Assembly: GCA_027946555.1 (NCBI GenBank)
Contig: JAPEVC010000003.1
Location: forward strand, 186,001 to 250,000
Length of the DNA stretch: 64,000 bases
Reading direction: 5' to 3'
Source: Gnomoniopsis sp. IMI 355080
Taxonomy: Eukaryota > Ascomycota > Sordariomycetes > Diaporthales > Gnomoniaceae
Shown: positions 45,878-56,975 of the stretch, piece after piece
Position numbering within the stretch: the stretch's first letter is position 1
Layout of the letters: each line of letters begins with the position of its first letter
Program-made: the position numbers and the translations under genes
Notes under the pieces: generated by a model
What the model was told of the DNA's origin: nothing
Database searches by the model: none
The model's input: only the letters and a program-made list of their open reading frames with translations

Positions 45878-47346
45878 ATGTCTCTTGACATCACTCCATC
45901 CAAGCAGGTGAGCAATGCCCTTGTTATTCATAACACGCGACGCTTGGAAGTAAGCTGATCACTGAGTCAAACAGGCTGCTTCTGCAATCGAATCTCTCAA
46001 GATGGAGACTCCAGTCAAGAAGCTTGACCTGGGCATTGCCAACAAGGAAAACGAGATCCAGGATCCTGCTGTTGCCATCCTAGCCGAGGACATCGACGCG
46101 AAGCACGCTGCCACCAAGGATGTTGTCAAGGCTGAGGAGGCGCCTGCCAAAGCCCCAGAGTTGCGCCCAGAGGAACTTGATGAGCCTATCCTCAGGGAGA
46201 ACCCCCAGCGTTTCGTCCTGTTCCCAATCCAATACCATGAGGTACGCGACCGCGACGCGTTCAGCCCCAGCCCTCCCCAGTACAACGCGTTAAGTGATCC
46301 AACACTGACCCATTTTTATCACAACAGATTTGGCAAATGTACAAGAAGCACGAGGCTTCCTTCTGGACCGCCGAGGAGATCGACTTGTCCAAGGATATGC
46401 ACGACTGGGAAAACCGCCTGAATGATGACGAGAAATATTTCATCTCCCACATCCTCGCCTTCTTCGCCGCCTCTGACGGGATTGTCAACGAGAATCTGGT
46501 CGAACGGTTCAGCTCTGAGGTCCAAATCCCTGAGGCGCGTTGCTTCTACGGTTTCCAGACCATGATGGAGAACATCCACTCCGAGACTTACTCCCTTCTC
46601 ATCGACACTTACATCAAGGAGCCTGCCCAGCGCACATACCTCCTCAACGCCATTGATACAAGTGAGCTCAGCTTCTTCCGGACCTGCTTGAGTAATCGTC
46701 TGCTGACATGACTTCAGTTCCTTGCATTCGCAAGAAGGCCGACTGGGCCCTAAAGTGGATCTCGGACCGCGAGTCTACTTACGCACAGCGTCTCGTTGCC
46801 TTCGCTGCTGTCGAGGGAATTTTCTTCAGCGGTGCCTTCGCATCCATTTTCTGGCTGAAGAAGCGTGGTCTGATGCCTGGATTGACTTTCTCCAACGAAT
46901 TGATCTCTCGTGATGAGGGACTGCACACCGACTTCGCTTGCCTGCTATTCTCCCACCTGAGGAGCCGCCCGAGCAAGCAGCGCGTGGCCGACATCATCAC
47001 CGAAGCCGTCTCCATTGAGAAGGAGTTCTTGACCGAGGCCCTGCCTTGCGGCTTACTCGGCATGAACGCTACTTTGATGAAGCAGTACATCGAGTTCGTC
47101 GCCGATCGTCTGCTGCTTGCTCTTGGCAACGAGAAGGTCTACAAGGCGACTAATCCCTTCGACTTCATGGAGAACATCTCGCTCGGTGGCAAAACCAACT
47201 TCTTCGAAAAGCGTGTCGGTGATTACCAGAAGGCTGGTGTTATGGCCAGCACCAAGAAACCTGTTCCGGCCGAAGAGTCTGGCTCTGGCGCTGAGGAGAA
47301 GGCTTTCGAGAATGGCGGTGACTTCACCTTCGACGACGACTTTTGA
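45878..47346 (+). CDS. RNR2: Ribonucleoside-diphosphate reductase small subunit
   Basis: Holds the diiron-tyrosyl radical cofactor used by the large subunit to make deoxyribonucleotides. Exons 45878-45907, 45975-46241, 46328-46661 and 46718-47346 encode 419 residues. Metal ligands by homology are D149 (FAASDG), E180 and H183 (MMENIHSE), the glutamate in VEGIFFSG, and the Glu and His of RDEGLH. The radical tyrosine is Y187, four residues after H183. The C-terminus FTFDDDF is the conserved tail that docks to the large subunit. The N-terminal 90 residues are charged and variable, as in fungi. The cofactor set is complete, so this is the active (Rnr2-type) rather than the inactive (Rnr4-type) form. 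Introns are 56-86 bases. MCB-like sites lie upstream. Confidence 0.97.
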
Positions 47347-47953
47347 GCGTCTCCACACTCTGGTCTGTACCATCCTTGCATTGGCCGCACGGTGTAACAC
47401 CACTCCGGCGCACACGGATTTGAGTTGGGTATAGAAAGGTGGTGAGCATTGGATTCTCGTTTCAGTGGTATTTGCCACGTTTGCCGTTCGGCGTAGCGGC
47501 CGCTGATCCCCACTCACGGCCTTGGGGTCTTTATTGTCATTTGCGGGCGTTGGAGGAGTTGGAATTGTCGGTACTACCCTTTGCTTCTTGATGGAATAAT
47601 GAGTATATGGCAAGGGACCTGATCGGAAAACATGATCTCAGGAGTTGTCCAATCTATAAAATTAGATCCTCACAAAACACCCATCAGTGTCCTCGTGGAA
47701 CAACTATCTCGCCTCGCTACCGTGAATGTGTGACTGCTTTCGCCAGTATGAATAGATTATTCCAGCAATCGCCACTCAAGTATTTGCCCAAGCGCCTTTG
47801 TCTTGCGCTGACGCTGTGATGTTATGTGGCCACTTGCCTGTGGCTACTCATCCTACTTTAATAGCGGGCCATGCAATTCGGCTGCTGCGACCTCCGATCC
47901 GGTTGGAGTGGTTCGCCATTGTGTCATGGTGCTCTTGATTCTATGCCATCCGC
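47347..47953. other. Convergent spacer
   Basis: Some 600 bases separate the RNR and SRP21 stop codons. I see only probable 3' untranslated sequence. Confidence 0.55.
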
Positions 47954-48489
47954 TCACCTCTTTCCCTTCTTCTTCTTCTTTCCCTTCCCACCATCGCCAG
48001 TACCCACCACCGGAGTTCCAGCGCCAGAGACAGAGACCGGCGGCGTCGCCATCCCCGTCACAGTACTAGCCTCCTCTTCCACCGCGGGCGCCGTGATGGG
48101 CGCTGCTTTCAATCCTCCCATGTTCCGGCCTAGCGAACCAAGCATCTGTACCAGCCGCCCGACTTCTGCTGCCTTGGATGTCTTGTACTTGAGGCAAACG
48201 CCACTCTGGGGATCGTAGGTCTTGATGATGAGCTTGCCTCGGGGCGGTTTGCTGGCGGGGGCGTCGGTCATTGGGGTGTCTGCATCGGCATTTTGCGACT
48301 TCTTCGCTGCCCGGAGTTTGGCGGGGCTTATTGAGTACTTTGTTGTGACACGAGTCTGTGATTGAAGTGGTCAGATCTTTTAACACATCCATCTTGTTGT
48401 GGGGACGAGCATACGGTGGTTGGTCTGGCCTCGAGGAGCTGTGCCGAGAGAGTGAGCCACTCCTGGGATGACTCTATAAAAGGCATCAT
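47954..48489 (-). CDS. SRP21: Signal recognition particle subunit SRP21/SRP9
   Basis: Small SRP protein that helps the particle bind Alu-type RNA and pause translation at the ER. Exons 48489-48415 and 48355-47954 encode 158 residues. Splicing joins ESSQEWLTLSAQLLEARPTT to TRVTTKYSISPAKLRAAKK, the family's first helix and strand; then KLIIKTYDPQSGVCLKYKT and KAAEVGRLVQMLGSLGRNMGGL follow. The C-terminus is a poly-lysine tail (KGKKKKKGKR), as in fungal Srp21. Two ATGs are adjacent (48489 and 48486); the second has the better A at -3, so the protein may lack one methionine. The intron is 59 bases. Confidence 0.9.
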
Positions 48490-49057
48490 GAATAGCGGGG
48501 TTTTTTTGGCTATAGGATATGATGATCACACGAGTCTGGGAAAGGGGGGGGGACAGGGGCCAAAGAGCTAAGTTGTAGTCATTGGAAGTAGGTTGGTAGT
48601 GGTGTATGAAGTTGTTAAGTTGGAGTTGCGACTCAACAGCTCTAGGAAAGGAAAGTTGCTGGTCCTGTGGGGTTGATGAAAGGCAGGCCGAAATGCCGGC
48701 CGGGGCTAGCCTGACCACCACAACGCTGGCCCCGACCTGCCTTCTTATCCCCAGAGCAAAATGGGAGACTATGTGAGCAGAAGAGAGCAGACACATCTTG
48801 AAAGGATCTCATATAGATGCTGTATATGTGTGTATCAATCTTCACTCCAGTGTAGCTAGGTAGAATCAGGGAGCCAATCCATGATGTCTCTCGTCCTAAG
48901 TAAGATACAGGAATTATTCCAGGTTATTTATTTTACACTCCGCCTCAGACCATCTATATTCTTGCTCTGATTTTTTTCCAATGCCTGGTATCTACCCTTT
49001 TGTCTATCATGCCGCTGTAATACAAAGTCCAATCCTTCTAGCATCCCTTGAACATGA
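48490..49057. other. Spacer between SRP21 and OAC1
   Basis: This 568-base stretch holds the SRP21 promoter and the OAC1 3' flank. A G-rich run (GGGGGGGG near 48545) is present. No gene is seen. Confidence 0.55.
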
Positions 49058-50175
49058 TCATAGCTTCGTCTCCGCAGATGGTTTGGCTATTATGTATCCC
49101 TCAGCCTTCCGTACGAGCTTGTTGGTTTGTTCGGCCAAACTCAGGGTTAGGATAGTGTGTGGCAATATTCTTGCCAGATGCGGCAGAAATCCCTTGTAGA
49201 TTGCAAGAAATCCCTCCGTCTTCACAGTCTTTGCCAAACAGTCGAAAACGCCCTTGTAAAGGTTACCGTTCTGATTGTAAAGGCGGGACATGACAGTGTC
49301 TGGATTCAATAGTTAGCATGCGCAGTTGACTTCTCAAGAGCTAGGAACAACTTACCAGGTGGGTGCATGAAGACACACACAACGAAGCCACTGATAGCAC
49401 TGCTGCTGAGATGTAACGCTGGGCCTTCCTCCATGCCTGCGTGCTTCATCAACCTCCTCTTGGCGAAGAAGTACGTCGGCAATTGGACCGAACTGCCAAA
49501 GCCCGTCCTGATCATTGCCGCGCCTACACCACGGTACAGCCCTCTTAACCCCTCTGTCGTGTAGATCTGCCTAAGCCCGTCCAGTGCATTCCGATAGGTA
49601 TGTTGCGTGCCGACGGGCAGAAACGGCGAATAACTCTGTAAACGGGTCTTGACAAGAAAGAAAGGGCTGCCCGCTGCTGCGCCTAAAATACCCGAGCCAG
49701 CGCCGCAAAACATGTTGACGCCCAGCGACTGAACCTTCTCATCTCCGAAGGCGACAGACGACAGTGTCTTGCGCATGGGCTCGTAGAAGCCCAGTCGGCA
49801 GCCGTTCAGCAGGACCTGGTATACATATGCGCATCCAATACCCCTGTAGATACCGCGCAGACCTTCATTTCGTACGATGACCGAGACGCCGTGGATGGGG
49901 CCGCGGTAGTGGTGTGGTTGGTGACCCTTGGATTGTAGCTCGCCTTGCAGTTGCATGCTGTTGGAGCGAGTCTGATTAGGCAAAAGGAGTCGCGCAAGGA
50001 AAGACGGATGCGCGCTCACCGGATCTTGACCGTCTCAAAAGGATGGGTTGCGGTGACAGCGCCGCAGGCGGCTATGCCACCAGCAATAAAGGCCCTGTGA
50101 GAACATTAGCTTCCTGCTTTGGCAGACCCAGATCTCCAATGAGGGGCTTTGCACATACCCTGCTGTTGTTGACAT
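49058..50175 (-). CDS. OAC1: Mitochondrial oxaloacetate carrier (OAC1 type)
   Basis: Inner-membrane carrier of the SLC25 family; yeast Oac1 moves oxaloacetate, sulfate and isopropylmalate. Exons 50175-50159 (17 bases), 50094-50020, 49957-49356 and 49299-49058 encode 311 residues. Three carrier repeats are present: HPFETVKIR (P24), then GSPFFLVKTRLQ, a degenerate signature where the usual acid is Phe, then HPPDTVMSRLYNQ. The N-terminus MSTTAGAFIAGGIAACGAVTATHPFE is recovered only by splicing two short exons. NGCRLGFYEPMR and FCGAGSGILGAAAGSPFFLVKTR closely resemble Oac1, which favours this name over other carriers. Transport specificity is inferred from that. Confidence 0.9.
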
Positions 50176-50701
50176 GACGCCGTGATCAAGACACGATATA
50201 CAGAATCACAAGTTGCCTAGACAGAGCAGGCTGTCGACACCCAATAATGTGCTGGAGATGCCTCACGAGTCCATAGGCATGCAACCATGAACAGGCTATG
50301 GAGTAGCGTATCTGTCAAGCAGAGGGACTGGTAATGGCGAAATATGACCTCTGGTGTGTACTTGGCGATGCGCAGTGGTACCTGGGGTTGTGGATTTGTC
50401 GGGTTTGAAAAAGGTGTTGCGTTGGAGCTGCAATACCTCCAAGAAATTGTATCACCGCTTTCGGAGGGCCCTTGTCATCCTCAGCCTCTATTCCCCGGGA
50501 CGGATCCCTGTAATTTCTTAGAATTCCCCAGGTTTTCAGCCGACGGCAGCCAGCTATGTCACCCGGGCAGCCGGGGGAGTGCTCGCATGAAAGATTCGAC
50601 CCTGTTCCTGCAGCTCTCATAAGCTCAAAGCTCTAAATCTCATTGCACAACCTCGATTCACACTGCTCCCTCTCCTTCAGCACCAGCCTTGCTCGGCCAC
50701 A
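50176..50701. promoter_or_regulatory. Divergent promoter of OAC1 and SWD2
   Basis: A 526-base spacer between two divergent start codons. CT-rich sequence precedes the SWD2 start. No exon or clear motif is seen. Confidence 0.5.
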
Positions 50702-51983
50702 ATGTCTTCCACTCCGATGGACATTGATGTCGAGTCATCACCAGCTGACACTCCTCAATTGAACATAACTCGCACTTTGGGAGCGAGCGCTAATGCCACC
50801 TCCCCAGTCAGCGAGGCGATTGCGAACTTCCGGCCAACCAAGGTAGGATTAAACATGGGCCGGCCAGACACCGCTACTCAGGGAACACCATGGGACTAAC
50901 TAAACTCGAACAGCTTTTCAAGCGAGACGACTCGAAAGATGGCAAAACACCATACATCCTCTCCATTGATTTCGATGATCCCGGCGAGCTGTGTATGACT
51001 GCCGAGAGCGATGAGACAATCCAAATCTACAATGTCAGGGAGGGTAGACATGACAAAACCTTGTTGAGCAAGAAGTACGGCGTGAAGCTGGCCAAATTCA
51101 CACATGCTAGCTCCAGCATCGTGTATGCCAGCACGAAGCAAAATGGTACGTCGCCATGCGCGCTTCAGTGTGATCGAAGACTGATCAGCCGAACGTAGAT
51201 GCCATCCGCTACCTCGCAACCCACGACAACTCCTTCATTCGCTACTTCGAAGGCCACGAGGGCTCCGTAACCTGCCTTGCAATGCACCCTGGTGCCGACA
51301 ACTTCATCTCCTGTGGTCGCGACAACACCGTCCGTCTTTGGGACATCAACACAAAGTTCTGGACGGCCCAGCTTAACCTCCGGACACCATATCTCGCCGC
51401 TTACGATCCTTCTGGCCAGGTCTTTGCAGTCGCGTCGTCTTCCAGTGGAAGCATCTTGCTGTACGACCAGCGCAGCTTCGTTAAGCCCTTTTCCATCTTC
51501 GATATCGTAGAGAAATGCCACAACATCGACACCCATACTATGATGCAGGGTTGGACCAAGCTGGAATTCTCGAACGACGGAAAGCATATTCTTCTGGGAA
51601 CCAATGGCAAGGGTCATTATCTCTTGGACGCATTCACTGGCGAGCTAAAAGCATTCTTGCGCAAGCCCGACGGTGGTGTGCGCAGGGCTCCACCAGGCGA
51701 GGGCGGCGATTCCAAAAGCAACGCTTCCGGGCCCCCGCAAGCCTTGGATACGAGTGGCGAGTGCTGCTTCAGTCCAGACGGTCGGTACGCACTAAGTGGC
51801 TCGCGCAAAGATGTTCTGGTGTGGGATGTTTTGAGCCCTGCGTCCGAGAAGAGGGAGCTGCACCCTACGCACATCCTGGAGGATAAGCGAGAGGCGGCCG
51901 TTCTGGCATACAACCCACGGTTCAACTTTTTCGCCACTGCAGATCAGAATCTCGAATTTTGGCTGCCAGACCCGAACGTTTGA
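50702..51983 (+). CDS. SWD2: SWD2/WDR82 WD40 protein
   Basis: Swd2 is a subunit of the Set1/COMPASS histone H3K4 methyltransferase and, in yeast, of the cleavage and polyadenylation factor. Exons 50702-50842, 50914-51145 and 51199-51983 encode 385 residues. A disordered N-terminus (MSSTPMDIDVESS) precedes a WD40 propeller. Family marks include ILSIDFDDPGELCMTAESDETIQIYN, YASTKQNDAIRYLATHDNSFIRYFEGHEGSVTCLAMHP, FISCGRDNTVRLWD and FVKPFSIFDI. A Ser/Gly-rich insert (GGVRRAPPGEGG...) lies between late blades, then GRYALSGSRKDVLVWD. The protein ends EFWLPDPNV, typical of Swd2. Introns are 71 and 53 bases. Confidence 0.95.
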
Positions 51984-53352
51984 GGTTTTCAAGGGAAGTA
52001 TAGGTCAGGCGTTCGAAGGAAAGGGGGGCATTGCTGGATCTGCATTCTGTCAAAACTATACCCATTTGCATTGTTGGGCGTCCGCGTTATGAAATGAAAA
52101 TACCCCATATCGAGACTACGGGTCTGTCTCGCTTCTGTCGATACACTATCTATTGCATGTGCGGCTCGTCTGCATGCTCTCCAGTCCGGTCCGCACACCT
52201 CCACCCACATGCTATCAAGGTGATGCACAAGTCATACCCAGTCGGAGCCCGGCGGTCCTCGCTGTCATCAACCTTTCTTTTGTCCACATCAAGATGGCCA
52301 AATCATGCTGCCGTGCGATTCCTTTCACGTTGGGTCCAAAGACTAAGACTTTGTGAGTTTCCTGGGAATACCAAGATGACACCCGCTGCGAATAGTGATC
52401 CCGTCACCGAGACTGAGCGGCGGGCTGACTACTAGAATGTATTGACGCATATGTACGTATCCTATTCGTGATTCAGAGGGGATCCTCCCACATCTGAGCA
52501 TACCTAGGTGTGTATGTCGTTCAAAATCCAGATAATCTCGCATGGCGCCTTGAAGGCGCCGTTGCCTCGCTTCTCCTTCTGCGATCCTAGGGTCATCCAC
52601 CTACAATGGATCGTGACGCTCCTTGCAGAGATTGCAATCCAACCATTTGTATATATGGCGGCCATGTACGAACACCCTTTCAGATTCGGCTGACCAGCGT
52701 CCATGCTTGTCATGTTCTTTATCTGGGAGACTGTGATGTCTACAGTCCCGCAGCTGACACGTGCACCATAATTCCACTTCTCTGGGTTTGTGATCCAGGC
52801 TGAACATGTTGAAAATTTGGTCAATTGAAAATGTGCTCTGGGTATGTCAGGTGATGCAAGTAGATTAGGGAAGTATTTATATGAACCAGAGAGTATGTCG
52901 AGCAGTCAGGGTGCTTTCCCCACTAATATTCACAACGCATTGCGTTAATATAAATAATAAAAAACAATCTTTTGCCGTCACTGAGTTCAAAGTTCTTCTG
53001 AATGTTTGTTATTACTATAGAGAACAACACAGTACTGACACATAACAGTCATGCCTGCCTGCGAATGGCATATGAACTAACTTATTGAGACGTATACCAT
53101 GATTGCGTCTGTCATAAAGAATCACACCCTCAACTTGATGTGACACCTTGATCAATTATTGAGCTATGGATACAAGTTGCACAATTCAGTAAACTTGCTG
53201 TATTGCCAAAGGGAAATTTTGGAGTCTCCTGCCCGAAAAGGTTTACAAAAACAGACAATACATTTATAAGTTGGCAGCCATTGCATATTCCGAATGATGA
53301 TAACCCCAACCGGGTACAAGGTCAAGTTCATCGCCCCCCCCCCCTTTTTGTT
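51984..53352. other. A/T-rich spacer with a possible gene remnant
   Basis: A 1.4-kb region between converging genes. Most of it is A/T-rich with no gene. A cysteine-containing open stretch on the minus strand (52504-52824) is annotated separately. A run of eleven C at 53334-53344 may be imprecise in the assembly. Confidence 0.5.
52504..52824 (-). pseudogene. Possible remnant of a small cysteine-containing protein
   Basis: The minus-strand frame is open for about 105 codons without an ATG at its head (upstream stop TGA; first Met internal). It encodes a peptide with five cysteines and an NMT glycosylation site (NYGARVSCGTVDITVSQ, KGCSYMAAIYTNGW, SVTIHCRWM, APCEIIW). A TATAAATA lies about 70 bases upstream near 52876. 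It could be a broken small secreted protein gene, an exon of an unrecognised gene, or chance. Confidence 0.22.
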
Positions 53353-55291
53353 TTAGATATGGGGAACTGTCTGCAGCCAGTCCGGTGACCAGTATACACC
53401 TATAGGCTCCCTCCTCAGACTGGCAAAAGCTTCCACAACGACAAACATTCTAGCAAATGCGTATACCGAGGTGAGTATCAGTGACAAAATCTCGGTCACT
53501 TGAAGAACCTCTAAGTGCTCCGCAAACACCAGCTTCTGCATCTTGACTACTTTTGAACAAAGGAACCAAATTCCTATCGCCAATGGCAGCATTCCCATCA
53601 TGATCAAACAAGAAACCTTCCAAAGCGTATATTCCAAATGAGTGGGAAACGGATTGCGCCATGCAGCAAGATGCAACCCGCCATAAACGAATGATAATAT
53701 AATAAGTAGCCCAAACAGGAAACTCTCACGGCGCAAGACCGACATGGTCTCGACCAGGCTGGTCATTGCTCTCCGAAATTGGCGTAGGCTCTCACTCACG
53801 TTACCCCCAAGACTCAAACTTCCTCTCAAGTCAGCCGGTAGAATGTCAATTAGTGCGTTGGAGCTATCCAAGCGCCCACACATATCGTGGAGCCCTTTAG
53901 CTGCCTCTGTCCAGCGAAAGACGTCGGTAGGCGTGAGCTTGAGCAGTCGGTTGCAACGGTCCCTATATTGAAAACAGGACGCCAATGCGTTACCAGAGCT
54001 CAAGACTGCTCCAGTCTTTGAGGTCTCGACGTACGTAACCGAATTGTAACCCTCAGAAGCTCGTGAGGACATTCTAGCCTGTAGCATCTCCCCGTGGTCC
54101 ATCGACAATTTGCCTCGTACTAGCTCTCGAGGCGGCGGCAAGACAGTGATGGACACGTTTTGCTGCGAAAAAAAGGTGGCTTGGACCATCAAAGCGAGTA
54201 CATGATTCCATTTTCCAGGGTCGACCACATCCGGCGCTTTGACGTCTTGAGGCTTCTTAGAAAATGTCAGCCCCTGACAGTAACCACGACGCGGTCGGAA
54301 GAAGAAAAGAAAAAAGAAAAAAAAAGAAGCTCACCTTCAGCCAGAAAGCGTAAAGGAAGATGGCACAAAGGACGTGTATCATGGTATGGATTTCCAATAA
54401 GGTTAGAGGCAAGCCGTATAGCGGTCGCGCCGCACACTGGACAGCCATCCAGGACACTTGGCCGGCAACAATGAGCTTCTGCATCGTGTCCTGTTTGCTC
54501 CGATCATTGATCTTGTCTTTTGATACACCGATATCATACCCTGCTTTGATGAGTTGCAGCACACCCTTGGACGTGAGCGTGACTTCTTTGGGGACAGTCA
54601 CGTTGAGTATTACATCGTGACAGATGATCTTTTCGGCACAAAGATGACGGACAGGTACCTTGACCCCGCCCATCACGACAAAGAAGCACCAATGGAGGTC
54701 AAATTCCTGTTCCTGTAGATCAAGTCAACTTGGGGTTGGGGAGAAGGTCGGTATGTCTCAAAGTATTAGTCGCCATCCCCAGAACACGCTGGAAGACGGT
54801 CGCTTTTGAAAAGAAGGGAGGGAAATCGAGGACGTGGAGCTTACTTGGCGATGCTCATCCTCGGCATTCCCAATGCTCTCTTCGGCCCTCCCTGATATCC
54901 TACCCCGGTCTGTGTACTTTCGCAATTCCCTCTTCAGCCATCTTGCCTCCAGAAACTGGCTAACGGCATTATAAAGAACGATTTCAGGGGCCAAGATGGC
55001 CATTATCGTCCATTTCAACTTTTCACAGAATGATAGCCACCAGCCTTTGGAAGCCTGAGGTACATTCAGATGGATTGCGGTGTATACGCAAGAGACGAGG
55101 GTAACAATGCAAGACTGCAGAATATCAGAAGTTCCGCGGAAGTTGGACGATGCAACCCATGGAGGCGCGATGGTCGTGTGAAGTGCTGTCACATTGTCTG
55201 CTTGGGCGGCAACGTCCGCCTCGATGTCGCTATTTACCAACACGAGACAGCAGAGAAATATGAAGGACGAACATAGACTGATGAGGATCAT
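53353..55291 (-). CDS. Multi-transmembrane fungal protein of unknown function
   Basis: Exons 55291-54845, 54712-54335 and 54255-53353 encode 575 residues; phases agree at both junctions. Hydrophobic segments include an N-terminal one that may be a signal peptide (MILISLCSSFIFLCCLVLV), PLTLLEIHTMIHVLCAIFLYAFW, a pair near residues 455-510 (FLFGLLIILSFVYGGLHLAAW, LIMMGMLPLAIGIWFLC) and one near 540. Notable signatures are KLKWTIMAILAPEIVLYNAVSQFLEAR, the Trp-rich EFDLHWCFFVVMGG, and the C-terminal REPIGVYWSPDWLQTVPHI. I recognise the pattern as a widespread, unnamed family of ascomycete membrane proteins, often expanded. No enzymatic motif is seen. The 132-base intron is long for this window and could hide a small exon. 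Confidence 0.78.
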
Positions 55292-55688
55292 GTTGTTGTC
55301 TTTGCTTAATCTTTAGAGGGTCGTTGAACGGCTGTGTTCGAGGATCAGACCAGGGCCGGTATCCGATAATTGTAAGAAAAGTAGGGCCCAATGATGCCTG
55401 GAGGCTTAGAGATCGAAGACGTAGCTGAAAAGCAAGACACTGAACTTCTTGGAGTCTCACCAAAGTCATGGATATCTTTCCGTCAAATATATCCTTCTTC
55501 CATTACAGCACGTGTTCTCGTTGATCTCGTCCTCGAGGCTGCCTTGTCATTGTTGCACATGTTTGCTGAGAATCACGTCTTGGTGCATCCTCATAGAATC
55601 GACGACCGGGTGGAACGTGAGAGACGGAAGCCTACATCCGTAAGCCAGTTGGTGGGTTTGCTTTTCACCACGAGTCTCGATCTTCCCT
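55292..55688. other. Spacer between membrane protein and NCS2 genes
   Basis: About 400 bases hold the promoter of the membrane protein gene and the 3' flank of NCS2. I see nothing more. Confidence 0.5.
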
Positions 55689-56975
55689 TCAGCCACGCGA
55701 GGTCCTCAAACATGCATAACACAGCCTCTCTTCCCCATCATTTCCGTCGTCACCCATCTCGCCCTTCCATCTCTGATCACCCAGAGTATCCAATCCCATG
55801 CCACAAAGCCCACAGCATCTCTCCTCCTCTTTGCTACTCGTCCTCTCCAACTTCGCCGTAGTCCGCACTACGTTCGCTACAATTGACGGATATTTCTCTT
55901 CCACATCCGTAAAATATCGAGTCATCACTTCGTCGATGCTGACATCCCGAAGTGAAACCACAGCATTAGAGGCTATGGCATCGTCGTTTGGGATCAAGTC
56001 TGTAAGCGGTGGCTCGACGAGTGTGGTATAGCGGACAAGTTCGTTGCGGAAGAGCTCGCGATTGGGATAGTATATTGATAGCTGGGTCGTGTCCATCGGT
56101 ACCCTGTCTTCTTCGTGTGATGGACTCCCAACTTGGTTCTGCTCTAATGCTGAGAATCGCTGTATGGTGATGGGCCCGTCACCGACCATCCAGGGTAGAG
56201 AGAAGCCCCTGCCCTTGGCTGTCTCGCCGAGCGTCAGCTCTGCCAGGGCAGTGGTACTGCACCCAAGTATTAGAGCTCGGCAGTCTTCTTTGAGTGCGGT
56301 AGATATTAGTATGTGTCGTATGAACAGCCGCAGCATATCAGACTTCGATGTCGTGGATGGCAGTCGATCGAAAAAGTCTCTCAACCTTTTTGATGCTCCT
56401 TCACCTGGCTCTCCACTTGGTACAACTGGTAATGCAGCCCAGTCTATTGTTTCCAGCTCCAATACTGCGCTGAGAGGTAAGCGTAAAAAGGTGAATCGAG
56501 GATAGCGCGCTGCAAATCCATTCAGCAGCTTTTGTGACAATGGTGAGTCATCTTCGCCGCTCGGTTTGGCTGATAGATCATTGTCGACGTGCACAGCCAC
56601 TCCCTCGAATGCAGCGCTCGATCTCTTTTTCAAATGGAATTGAATCTGATCATTCAGAATATCGACGAGGGCCGCTGACGAGGGCCCAAATGAGAGGCCC
56701 ACGAGCAGGCGCTTGGTCTGTGTGGGAGCGGCGCGGATCTCTGCAGACAGCTTCTCGAGGCGCTTGACTGTTTTGGTGTTTACATAACGATGAAAACAGC
56801 TCCTGTGGAATGTTAGTGGGTATCCAGAAGACCAGAAAGGAACCACGGGGGCCATGGAGTACAAGGGAGTTGGATGGTGGACAGACCCGCATATCGCCTC
56901 GGAGCGAACCTTCAAGGTGGCCTCGTTCTCTTTGCAGCGCCTACAAAGCTTGGACGCAACTTGGCCGGACTCCAT
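55689..56975 (-). CDS. NCS2: Cytoplasmic tRNA 2-thiolation protein 2 (NCS2/CTU2)
   Basis: With Ncs6/Ctu1 it forms the complex that puts the 2-thio group on wobble uridine of tRNA for Lys, Gln and Glu. Exons 56975-56887 and 56802-55689 encode 400 residues. The zinc ribbon has cysteines at 11, 14, 29 and 32 (CRRC and CGSC), joined by splicing. The core has the family's LLVGLSFGPSSAALVDIL segment, where the PP-loop is degenerate as expected for the non-catalytic partner, and SDMLRLFIRHILISTALKEDCRALILGCSTTALAELTL. A C-terminal CGLCGM...LCYACL pair completes the fold. The start is the ATG at 56975; the codon just before is GTG. The intron is 84 bases with a weak GTCTGT donor. Its pathway partner KTI12 is 35 kb away. 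Confidence 0.92.
   Translation of the reverse strand: MESGQVASKLCRRCKENEATLKVRSEAICGSVHHPTPLYSMAPVVPFWSSGYPLTFHRSCFHRYVNTKTVKRLEKLSAEIRAAPTQTKRLLVGLSFGPSSAALVDILNDQIQFHLKKRSSAAFEGVAVHVDNDLSAKPSGEDDSPLSQKLLNGFAARYPRFTFLRLPLSAVLELETIDWAALPVVPSGEPGEGASKRLRDFFDRLPSTTSKSDMLRLFIRHILISTALKEDCRALILGCSTTALAELTLGETAKGRGFSLPWMVGDGPITIQRFSALEQNQVGSPSHEEDRVPMDTTQLSIYYPNRELFRNELVRYTTLVEPPLTDLIPNDDAIASNAVVSLRDVSIDEVMTRYFTDVEEKYPSIVANVVRTTAKLERTSSKEEERCCGLCGMGLDTLGDQRWKGEMGDDGNDGEERLCYACLRTSRG

Noticed and set aside
55391..55861. 156-codon plus-strand frame
   Set aside because: It overlaps the 3' end of NCS2 and a promoter, with no family signal.
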